The notes under the pieces were generated by a model. That model made no database searches and was not told where the DNA came from. It saw nothing but the letters and a program-made list of their open reading frames with translations. Positions 10,624 to 20,400 of a stretch of DNA of 64,000 nucleotides are shown here, piece by piece. The position numbers and the translations under genes are program-made. This DNA comes from Paroedura picta (lineage: Eukaryota; Chordata; Lepidosauria; Squamata; Gekkonidae), in assembly GCF_049243985.1 (NCBI RefSeq), contig NC_135384.1, positions 11,032,501 through 11,096,500 on the forward strand, read 5' to 3'. How positions within the stretch are numbered: position 1 is the stretch's first letter; the number at the start of each line of letters is the position of its first letter.

Positions 10624-10845
10624 CCTTCAGCCGCTACGGAGGAAGGAGTTGAAGGAATACAGTGCTCCTAGGAAAGGCCCTGCGCCATATATGCTGAAGG
10701 AGAACGTGGCTCTTCAACTTTGGTGCTGGAGGCCTGAGGAGAAGATGCCATGCACTACAGAGACTCTGATCACAAGGAGACGGGTTTCTTATTTCTTGCC
10801 TGAGCCATCTCCAGCTGACTCCCTTTCTGGAAACCTGAGTCTTAT

Positions 10846-11054
10846 AGTTGCCAGCCTCCAGGTGGGGACTGGAGTTCCCCCAGAATTATGCTTGATCTCC
10901 AGACCGTGGAGGTCGGTTTCTCTAGAGAAAATGGCCTTCAAAGGCGGTCTGTGACATCACTTCCCTGCTGCTCTCTCCTCCATGGCCAAATTCCACCCTC
11001 CACAGACACTAAACCTAAATCCACAGGGATTTCCCAATCCAGAGTTAGCAGCCC
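10846..11054 (-). mobile_element. TA-flanked MITE family copy
   Basis: Starts AGTTGCCAGCCTCCAGGTGG and ends GTTAGCAGCCC. GAGAAAATGG and CCACAGGGATTTCCCAATCC match the family in reverse orientation. Confidence 0.6.
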
Positions 11055-11324
11055 TGAGTTCAAGATATCCCCCAATCTGAGGATATGCCTCATTGCAGTG
11101 ACACAGCTTTACAGGATAAATACACATCATGAGCACTGAGCAGCTCAGCAAGGGAAAGATGTACAACAGCAGCAACATTCTTTTATGGTCATTCAGACCA
11201 AAGTTCAAATGCAATGTTAAATTATCAAATGAAGACAGGAATAGATAGGGTGGGTGTTTAAAATCAAAAAAATATAAGACATGTCGGCGTTAAAATTCAT
11301 CACTGAGACAGCATCGTCTCAATT

Positions 11325-11627
11325 AGAATAGAATCATAGAATTGTAGAGTTGGAAGGGACCTCCTGGGTCATCTAGTCCAACCCCTGGCCCTATGCAGGA
11401 CACTCACATCCCAATCGCTCATCCACTGTCACCTGCCACCCCCTTAATCCTTCACAGAATCAGCCTCTCTGTCAAATGGCTATCCAGCCTTTGTTTAAAA
11501 ATCTCCAAAGTTGGAGAACCCACCACCTCCCGAGGAAGCCTGTTCCACTGAGGAACCACTCTAACTGCCTGGAACTTCTTCCGGATGTTTACATGGAATT
11601 TCTTTTGCATTAATTTCATCAGTTATG
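11325..11627 (-). repeat. CR1 LINE 3' end
   Basis: GAATCATAGAATTGTAGAG, CATCTAGTCCAACCCCTGG, GAGAACCCACCACCTCCCG and TGTTCCACTGAGGAACC match the longer CR1 copy at 43081. Confidence 0.85.
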
Positions 11628-11639
11628 AGTCAGTGTGTT

Positions 11640-11900
11640 ACTCAGTCGAAGAGGAAACTTCCTGGCTTATAGAAATGCCACACAGTTTAATGGCAGCTGT
11701 ACAAAATTTTGCCGTGTGTGATGGTATTTGACGGTTTTCATCAATGAGGAGTTGTACTGTGTCCTTGTGGGGGATCTGTAACCTCTGGCTCTGCGACAAG
11801 AAGAATTTTACCACATCCCTGCTACCTCGCATTTCTCGGAAGGGTGTGGCAAGATACCTGACGGCGTACAGTTCATTGCCACTTCCCTGAGCCTGCAAAA
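11640..11900 (-). repeat. Non-LTR retrotransposon ORF2 C-terminal fragment
   Basis: A short open frame ends HTAKFCTAAIKLCGISI. The spacing of hydrophobic residues and the AKF-x-AAIK end resemble the C-terminus of LINE ORF2 proteins such as the one at 62290 ([13 protein letters not shown]). Not a host gene as far as I can see. Confidence 0.4.
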
Positions 11901-12079
11901 GGCAGGGGCTGTCAGAAGCCAGTGCTGGGAGCTTTCCCTATTCTAGATAATGCTTGGTCTTTGGCAAGCAAGCCGCATGGGGAAGGAAATTTCACAGCCT
12001 GAGGTCCACATTCTAAAGGCAGCCAGGTTAGTCTATGCTACGGCACTAAACTCAAAAGGACTCTTGTGACACTTTAAAA

Positions 12080-12497
12080 CAGTGGTCCCCAACCTTTTTA
12101 TAACCGGGGACCACTCAACGCTTGACAATTTTACTGAGGCCCGGTGGGGTGGGGGGTAGTTTATTCCTCTGCTCTCAACCACTGCCCTAGCGCTCTCTGA
12201 TTGCTATGGTAATGTTTAAACGTCCCTTCAAAATAAGATACAGACACGCCACAACAATGAACATAAGGAACATTTTATTTTCATGGAAATTTTAACTCAT
12301 GACAATGACAAATCAATGGGAACCCTGAGCTTGTTTCTCTGCAACGAGATAGTCCCATCTGGGAGTGATGGGAGACAACGACACCCGAAGTGTGTTGTAA
12401 AGGGCCGGGGGGGGGGGGAGAAGGCGTCCTTCGGGGCCCACCTCCAATTAGTCGACGGACCACATGTGGTCCGCTGCCCACAGGTTGGGGATCGCTA
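12080..12497. mobile_element. Non-autonomous hAT transposon
   Basis: 418 bp beginning CAGTGGTCCCCAACCTTTTT and ending GGTTGGGGATCGCTA, with exact 8-bp duplications CTTTAAAA at 12072-12079 and 12498-12505. No transposase frame. It sits inside another repeat (12005-12560) whose halves rejoin across it. Confidence 0.88.
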
Positions 12498-12587
12498 CTT
12501 TAAAAGACTAACAGATTTCATGAATTACCCTCAGTGGGTGCCCTCAGAAACAAGTCCTGTATGATTCGATACGGCTTACTTGCAAGG

Positions 12588-12702
12588 AAGGGTTACAATG
12601 GATGAGCGATAGGGTTGTGAGTGTCCTGCATAGTGCAGGGGGTTGGACTAGATGACCCATGAGGCGCCTTCCAACTCTATGGTTCTATGATTCTGATTCA
12701 AG
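12588..12702 (+). repeat. CR1 LINE 3' end
   Basis: TGAGTGTCCTGCATAGTGCA, GGGTTGGACTAGATGACCC and the end GTTCTATGATTCTGAT are the CR1 3' terminus. Confidence 0.8.
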
Positions 12703-12710
12703 TATCCTTG

Positions 12711-13041
12711 AGAGCTAGTTTGGTGTAAGGGTTAAGAGCACCAGTCTGTAACCTGGAGAACTGGGTTTGATTCTGTCTTCCTCCACCACCTTGGGCCCGT
12801 CACAGTTCTCTCAGTCTCACCTCACAGGGCATCTGTTGGGGGGAGAGGAAGGGTAGGCGACTGTAAGCTTCTTTGAAGCACATGCGGCCAGCTGGGTGAC
12901 CGTGGCCCAATCACGGCTCTCTCAGAGCTTTCTCAGTCTCACCTCCCTCACAGGGTGTCTGTTGTGGGGAGAGGAAGGGCAGGCGATTGTAAACTGCTTT
13001 GAGCCTTCTTCGGATCATAAAAGGCAGGGTTCTCTTCTTAA
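12711..13041 (+). repeat. tRNA-derived SINE with internal duplication
   Basis: Head AGAGCTAGTTTGGTGTAAGG. The body (CTCAGTCTCACC, CAGGGTGTCTGTTG, GGCGATTGTAA) appears twice, before and after 12882, so two copies are joined or one has duplicated its 3' half. Confidence 0.7.
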
Positions 13042-13224
13042 GAATGCAGTCTTGTGAGCAAAGCTCCATCTTTTCTGAACCCACTGACTCCAATGGACTC
13101 AGAAAGGTGTAAATCCATTTATTATTGCGATGTTAGCTTTCATGGACTAGAGTCCAGTTCATCAGATTCCGCAAACAGTTGGTGGGCGTATACGCGAAAG
13201 TAGGAAACAGTCCAAAAGACATAT

Positions 13225-13392
13225 TTGCCATCCTCCAGGTGGGGCCTGGAGAGCTCTTAGAATTACAACTACAGAGGTCAGTTCTCTAGAGGAAATGGCT
13301 GCTTCAGAGGGTGGACTCTATGGTATTATACCCTCTCCAGGAGCCACCCCCCAAATCCCCAGGAGTTTCTCAACCTGGAGTTGGCAAGCCCA
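13225..13392 (-). mobile_element. TA-flanked MITE family copy (uninterrupted)
   Basis: GCCATCCTCCAGGTGGGGCC, GAGGAAATGGCTGCTTCAGA and the end GAGTTGGCAAGCCC. It shows the empty version of the site that carries the palindromic MITE at 22783 and 44386. Confidence 0.65.
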
Positions 13393-13734
13393 GGAGTACC
13401 AGAACATCATGATGAGCGGGGTAACAGGTAACAGCTTTGAATAGAAACGGTACGGACTCTGCCTCTTGAGATTCCCGTCTTTTCCTGCAATGAGTCTCTT
13501 ACTCTTTAGGTGCTCCAGGTCCTTTTCTCAGTAACAAGATAATGCAAGCTCTGCACGGAAGGAAGGAAAGCGAGCCTGTTCTCATATCCTCTGTAAATTA
13601 TGGAAATATCCCCCGGGTATTTGCTCAGTTTGCATAATTCTTTCTTCCTCCTAGTTAAGTAGATATTCAGGGCACAGAAGCCTCATTCCCAACTGTTTTT
13701 TTTTTCCGCTCCTGCATTTTCATCAGGCATTACC

Positions 13735-13945
13735 AGGGTTGCCAACTCCGTGTCGGGAAATACCTGGAGACCTTGGGGGTGGAGCTGGGAGCAGGATTTG
13801 GGGCAAGGCAGGACCTCAGCAGAGTAAATGCTGTGGAAACGACCCTCCGATGTTATCATTTTCTCAAGGGAAACAAATCTTTTTAGTCTGGAGATGAGCG
13901 ATAATTCCAGGGGATCCCCTGGTCCCACGTGGAGGCTCGCATCCC
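13735..13945 (+). mobile_element. TA-flanked MITE family copy
   Basis: Starts AGGGTTGCCAACTCC and ends GCTCGCATCCC followed by TA at 13946-13947. Confidence 0.65.
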
Positions 13946-14261
13946 TAGCCATATTACTCACATACTATCTTCTCCACCTTAAGGGCTAGAAACTTGATTT
14001 TTTTTTCTTTTCAGATCATCACTCTATGCTAGATTTGATGAATTTGGCAAGAGAATGCCAGCGCGTTTAGGTTCTATCAGGAAGGCTTGTCCTTTTAATT
14101 TATTCAGGTGTCTTTCCAAGTCAAATTTACACAAATCAAAACCAGGAAAAGCTCCGGATTCGTTGCTTCCGTTTTAGATTTGCAAAATTTGAAAATCAGC
14201 ACAGCATTTCGAATACTAACAACATATGCGTTGAATATGTACTCCAACTTCTCCTCTAGAG

Positions 14262-14397
14262 CAGTGGTAGTCAACCTGTGTTTCTCCAGATGTCCATGGA
14301 CTACAATTCCCATGAGCCCCTGCCAGCATTTGCAGGCAGTGGCTCATGGAAATTGTAGTCCATGGACATCTGGAGGAACACAGGTTGACTACCCCTG
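14262..14397. mobile_element. Palindromic hAT MITE, copy 2
   Basis: 136 bp from CAGTGGTAGTCAACCTGTG to CACAGGTTGACTACCCCTG. The 8-bp flanks are CTCTAGAG (14254-14261) and CTCTAGAC (14398-14405). Confidence 0.88.
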
Positions 14398-14614
14398 CTC
14401 TAGACTACATTTCTAAAGAATAAATACCTTACACATGACAGAGTAGGCTTCTGTTTGTGGGGAAAACAAATCCTAATGTAGCTGTGAGATTCTAGTTTGT
14501 CAGTAATCATCATTTTGCAAACCCGATCTCCTCCCAAAGACAGGAAACTCAGAAAGCTCCTCAATGCAAAGCCCACCTCACCTTAACTCCAGGTGGAAGT
14601 TCTTTTGTTATTAT

Positions 14615-14675
14615 AGTTAGGTGCGAAGTCGTGTCCGACCCATCGCGACCCCATGGACAACCTTTTGGCCTGGGG
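14615..14675. repeat. BovB/SINE-related fragment
   Basis: GTGCGAAGTCGTGTCCGACC and ATCGCGACCCCATGGACAA are typical of BovB-related 3' sequence in squamates. Confidence 0.45.
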
Positions 14676-14826
14676 TAAATCCAGAGCAACACATAATTCC
14701 ACCCAAATGGAAATCCACTGAACTTGGAAGCCAGACTCCCCCCTGCCAATCTAGCTAACTAGGGCTTCATCCCCAGCAGATGTGTGCACCTGCATATGTA
14801 GTCTGTGGAGACCTTCATGGAGCCAC

Positions 14827-14935
14827 CTGGGAGGGGAAGGGCTGCTCTAGACCACCAGAGCAGGAGTGCTAGGCATGTATATTGAAGGAAGGATTGTGAC
14901 TTCATTGGTTGCCCCGTGTGCCATCATTGGCATCA
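14827..14935 (-). promoter_or_regulatory. Putative promoter and first-exon end of the TPPP2-like gene
   Basis: Sequence at 14894-14927 aligns with the TPPP2 promoter block: TGATGGCA (14919-14926) and TGAAGTCA (14897-14904), followed by CACAATCCTTC. A candidate donor CTCCCAG|GTGGCT ends a non-coding exon 1 at 14827. Intron 1 would then be about 4.2 kb, enlarged by CR1, hAT and MITE insertions, against about 0.6 kb in TPPP2. Confidence 0.4.
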
Positions 14936-15951
14936 TCCTGTTGACGCTGGCTCAGGAAGATTAGGAAAATTCAATGTCAAGTTACCAGGAATGGAAAGCT
15001 CTCTCTCTCTCTCAGGAACTGTTGAGAGCTGTCCCCCCCCCCCCCAGCACCCAGGGAAAAACACACATGTAGGCTTTATTTAATTCATTGGGGCAACTAA
15101 TCAAGTAAAACCACATAATGGCTAAAACAAGTCTCTGCACAAGTATTTAGTATGCGTCATATCCGCACGGTTCGTGACAGTACGGCTAAATGAGGAAGCC
15201 TCCAAGATCTGGAAACCTTGAAGGGCCTGTCTCTGACAGGGCGGCTGAGTCAAACAAGATGTTTCCTCTTTCTACCAGTGTAGCTTTGCCTTCCAATTTA
15301 TAGCCAAATGAGGCAGGCAGATTCTCTTTCAGGGTAAAGCAATTACAGCTTTTTTTTTCTGGAAATGACAGCTAGGGGTAACCGAGGCCAAAAATTAGCC
15401 ACTGAAGCCTGTGACATTCCTGCCACATCTAATGAGCTCTGAACTTGACTGGAGTTTCAATATGTTTTTAGTCTGGCATTTTAGCATAATCAAAAATATT
15501 CCAAAATTTCATTTGAGGGGGGAGGAGAAACACATTCTAGTTTGCTTTTCCATCTATCAATAAATCAGTGGGGCTTTCCACTAGGGAAAAGGGAAGGAGT
15601 CCTCCTCTTTGGCTACCCTAAAAGGTACAATGGGGATCATGGTAGCTTCACGGACCAAACCTAGGTGTGTCAGAAGCTGTCATGAGAAGAACTGGGAAAG
15701 TGGACGAAAAAGCCAGCTGGATTTAACCCATTACACTGTAAAGTTATTTCCTGTTGCTTAATTCATTCCCACCAAAGAATCTTCACCGAGGCTGTGCAGT
15801 TTTAAATTTATTTAATGTCCAGTCAAAGGCACACAGGTTAACTGACAAAAACATTCATGAAACTCCCTTCTGGCTCTCTTTCGGCCTCATGGCAGGGAAC
15901 ATGAGGACGACGATGGCGCCTATCTATTCAGGCCCTCTAGGGAAGCAATAA

Positions 15952-16137
15952 GTAGGCATGTGAGATTTGTTCCAGATATTTTGAAAAGTACCTGAATCAC
16001 ACCTCCCCTTATGTTAAACTGCCTGAATCAGCCTTGGCCGAATCGCCAAACTGCAATTCGGGTGTGATTCGGCCAAGTGGCAGTGGAGTAGGCCAAATCC
16101 GAAACGGTCCTAATTTCTTTTTTTGCACATGCCTACC
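15952..16137. mobile_element. MITE with TAGGCATGTG termini
   Basis: TAGGCATGTG on the left is answered by CACATGCCTA on the right, with a central inverted pair AATCAGCCTTGGCCGAAT / ATTCGGCCAAG. A target duplication was not clear. Confidence 0.55.
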
Positions 16138-17087
16138 AATGCTTCGGTAATCACCGAGACAGCCAAGCCGAGCCAAAGCTCACAACCCTACTGGCAACCC
16201 CTAGCCACTTCCTTTCTGTTAGTAGACAGGAAGGAGGGTTGGCATTCTGCACATGCACAGCCCATGACCTTTTGGGTCCATGGCAGAAAACACACTACAA
16301 TGGCTAATGCAGCATTGTACTAAATGAATGATATCCAGTGACCTTTGAATGGCACCCCCTCTCCCGCCCAATCCGCTACCTGTGCTGGAGGCCTTCGCCT
16401 ATGCTAAAGGTCTGGCCCCTTTGGTCTGCCTTGTGCAATCAAAGCAAGCAGCAATGGTAAAAGGAAACCAAGAAATGCAAACTTTGTATATGTCAATGCA
16501 GACAGAGTGTTCATTTCTGGCGGAGTCTGTGGACTTGAGAGACGGGCTAAGAAGGGGCCAGGTGACGGACACAAAAAGAGTAGAGGGAAAACTCTCAAAT
16601 TGAAAAAAAAAAGCGTTGAATTAAGGGAATGGAAAACATAGTTTACTAAAGAGTTCAAGAGAACAATCAAGGGCAGGTTGAGAGGGAGTTTGGGGAAAGG
16701 ACCAAACTCTGGTGCCTGGAGGGGAATAATCTTCTGTAAGGAAGAATTCCTAGCCCTGCTTCTAAAAGAACTAAGAATGCAGATTCAGGGAACAGCAGGA
16801 TAGCTCTGAGAGGAAATATGGATTCAGGACTGTGGAAATGGTCTTAATTGTGACCATTTGTGTCAAAGGAGGACCTTTCTCTAGCCAGGAGGGAAACTTT
16901 ATATCCCAGAGAAGAAAATGTCCTCCAATCCCAGATTTACCACAAGGCTGTGAAGTTTCCCCATCATAATAAAGTACATCTATTTCTTTAAAACCTCAGA
17001 CAATTGGAGAAAATCATTCTGATGCGGTGTAAACAACAAAGTCCGCCTCACACTTATTCTTCTGAATCTTTGTCTGACACCAAGGAA

Positions 17088-17093
17088 TTTAAT
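17088..17093 (-). terminator. Candidate poly(A) signal of the unassigned zinc-finger gene
   Basis: ATTAAA on the minus strand lies about 340 bases after the stop codon. It is the nearest variant signal I noticed; no canonical AATAAA was seen closer. Confidence 0.25.
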
Positions 17094-17432
17094 GAAGTTT
17101 CTCTTTCTTATGGTTAAACTCTCAGGAGTCCAGGGATCAAATCTCTGAGGCAGAGGGAAGGGGACCCCTTCCCAGAAGGAAGGGGAACCCGTAGTTCCGT
17201 AAGCTGGCTCAGTTATCCTTTTAGGTTATAAAGGGACTTGGGGGGGGGGCAGCTTGAAAACCACGGGAAACAAAACGCGTTCCCAGACTGACCAGCAGGA
17301 AGAAAAAGAAGGCGATCAGGGAACTTCCAAATTATTCTGGAAAGAAAAAAGACATTTCCCCCCCCTGTGTAAGCACCGTGCCCTGCAGACGTGCTCGAGC
17401 GGATCGCGGCGTTGAGTCAAGCGGCTTCTCCG

Positions 17433-20400
17433 TCACGGCAGACGCAAGCCCGCCTCCCCGTGCATCTTCCGGCAGTGCTTGAACAGATAGGTGCGCCGGC
17501 CGAACCTCTTCCTGCAAAGGACGCAGCTGTACGGCTTGTCCGCCCGGTGGACATTTAAGTGTTTCTTCAGGTACCCGGGGAGCCTGAAGCGCTTTGAGCA
17601 TATGGGGCAGGAGTGGGCCACGGCCCTTGGCGCGGACGAGCCCGCGTGCCTCTGGACGCGTCTCGGACGCTTCGGGGAAGGGAACCACTCAGGGTCCGGG
17701 CTGCGGCTCTTGGGTGGCCGCGCAACAGCGATGCTCGCCTTGGAAGTCTTTTTTTTTTGCACACTCGCAGTACGAGCCCGGGCTCCCGGGGAGGCCGCGG
17801 GGATCGTAGGCCCGGGAGCAAAGATCTCGCAGGAACTGGCGGGGGACGACGGCGTGGGGCCGGAGGCGATGTCAGCTTGGAGGAGCGATGGCTCGCCGGG
17901 GCGTGCGCCACTGCCGTCCTCCCAGTCGGTATCACAGTATCCGCACTCACAAGTGGGTGGCAGGCGCATGAGGTAGGGCTGTCCGCTGACGCCGATCTCC
18001 CAAATGCTGTTTGGGGGGAGCAATTCGGAGGCCTCTTGTGCTCCGGGCTCACAAGCACCGCACTCGCAGGTTTCTGGGCCGGCGGGGGGTTCGCAGAGCT
18101 CCCCGGGTCTCTCCGGAGGTAGTCGCTGCAGCAGCTCTCTGGGCATGTACTCCCCCGAACCCGTGTCCAAGTACATATTCTGGACGGCCTCGCCGCCTTC
18201 TTCCCCTTCCTGGTTGCACTGGTGCCATATTTGGTGCTTTATCAGCTGCACCCGGCGCTTGAACTGACGGCCACAAATACCGCAATAATACGGGCCCCCT
18301 TGGAAGTGAGTGTATTCGTGCTGGTTGAGCTCAGAGCGCCAACAAAAGCCTGCCCCACACTGGTCACACAGGTAGGGCATCTTAGGAGAGGTGTTCTGGT
18401 CATCCGTGGGCGCAGAACGTGGACCCACGGCTTCCTTCGAGTTGGCCGGGGCGTCTTCTCCCTTACGAAGAGGGACGGCCGATCTCCCCCTCGAGTGCAC
18501 AGCCCGATGTCGGGCAAGATGCGAGGGGTACCGGAAGGATTTCTCACACTGGTCACACGAGCGCAGCACGCTGCGGCGGGCGCCCCAGTCTGCTGCTGCT
18601 TTTGAGTTTTCACGGAGCACGGTCCTCGGGTTCGTGAACGTTCTCGTTGCCTGCGTTTCCATAGGGGTGGGCTCCGAGGAACTGGGGCTCTCTCCTTCAG
18701 GTGGGGATGGGAGCTGCTTTTGCCTACAGTACAAACCCTGATGTCGGACAAGATCCGAGAGGTACCGGAAGGCTTTCCCGCACTGATCACAGACGTATGG
18801 CTCACTGCAGCGGGGTCTCTGATCTGCCGTTGCCTTTGAGTTTTCATGGAGGACTATGCTCGGGTTCGTAAGCGTTCTCTCTACCTGCAGTTCCACGGGG
18901 GTGGGCCCAGAGGAAGTGGGGTGCTCTGCTTCAGAAGGGGATGGGATCTGTTCTTGCGTATAGTGCCCACCCATATGTTGGACAAGATCCGAGAGGCACT
19001 GGAAGGCTGTCCCACATTGGTCACAAAGCTGTGGCTCTCGGCTCTCGTCTGTCGCTACCTCTGAGTTTTCACGGAGCGCTACACTCAGGTTCGTAAGCGT
19101 TCTCTCTACCTGCGGTTCCACAGGGGTGGGCTCCGAGGAAGCAGGGCGCTCTGCTTCACGTGGGGATGGAATCTGCTCTTGCCTGCAGTGCACACCCATA
19201 TGTTGGGCAAAGTCCGAGAGGGACCAGAAGTCTTCTCCACACTGGTCACAGAGGTGTGCCTCACTGCAAGGGGATCTCTGATCTGTCGTTACCTCGGGGT
19301 TTCGATGGCGTCCTTTGCTCGGGGTTGTAAACATGCTTTCCCCCTGTTTTTCCTCAGGGGTGGGCTCTGAGGAAGTGGGGCTCTCTGCTTCCGGTGAGGA
19401 AAGGGTTCCTTCTTGCCTAGAGTGTACTCTCTGATGTCGGGCAAGATCTGAGGGATATCGGAAGGCCTTCCCACACTTTTCACAGATCAGTCTTCTCCAG
19501 CAGGCGTTCTGCTCTGTTGTCGCCGCCGATTCCTCGGCGGGAGTTTGGCGACAATTTGAAAACACGCCCTCCGCTTGCGACGCCGAACCGCGGAGGCCCG
19601 CTTTGGATTGGGACCGGCCCCGCTTTGCTGCTCTCTGCTCACGATGCCGACGCAGATGTCGGAGGAGAGAAGAAGGGTACCAGAAGGCCTTCCCGCACTG
19701 GTCACAGAAGCACCGTCTTTTTTGGTGGATGCTCGAGTCCATCATTACCTTTGAGGTCTGACTGAGTCCTTCCCTAGCGTCTAAAGAAATATTTGCCATT
19801 GGCGTTACCAAGGAGGCAAGATCGACGGGACGGCGGTTATCGGCTTCAGATGGGGCCTGTTTTGCTGTTTTTCGGCTGGAGGGCACACATCGATGTCGGG
19901 CGAGTTCAGAGGACTTCCGGAAGCCCTTCCCACACTGGCCACAGAAATGCCGCTTTCTCGGGAGAACGTTCCGGCCCGCCGTTGTCTTGGGCTTTTGACA
20001 GAGCACTCCGCTACACTTTGCAAATACGCTCTCCTTCGATGACGCCGGCGGGGTACCCTCCAAGAGACAAGGGCAATCCACTTCTGATTGGGCTGGGCCC
20101 CGTCTTGCGGCTTGCTGCCTGCAGTGCCCACGCTGATGTCGGGTGACATCTGAGGGCTTCCGGAAGCCCTTCCCACACTGGCCACAGAAATGCTGCTTTC
20201 TCGGGAGAGTGTTCTGGCCCGTCGTTGTCTTAGACGTTTGATGGAAAGCTTTGCTAGGCTTTGTAAACGTGCTCTCTGCCTGCACTGCCAACAGTGTGGA
20301 CGCCCAGGTCCTAGGGCTATCCTCTCCTGTTTGGGAATGTCTCCGTTTTGCTGGTTTCTGGCTAGAGTGCACATACCAATGCCGGGCAAGCTCCGAGGGC

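Larger units (their letters stand above)
14936..17432. other. Intergenic, mostly unassigned
   Basis: Between the TPPP2-like promoter and the zinc-finger gene I recognise only a MITE at 15952-16137, a C-run at 15030-15045 and the candidate poly(A) signal at 17088. No exon with family similarity was seen. Confidence 0.5.
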
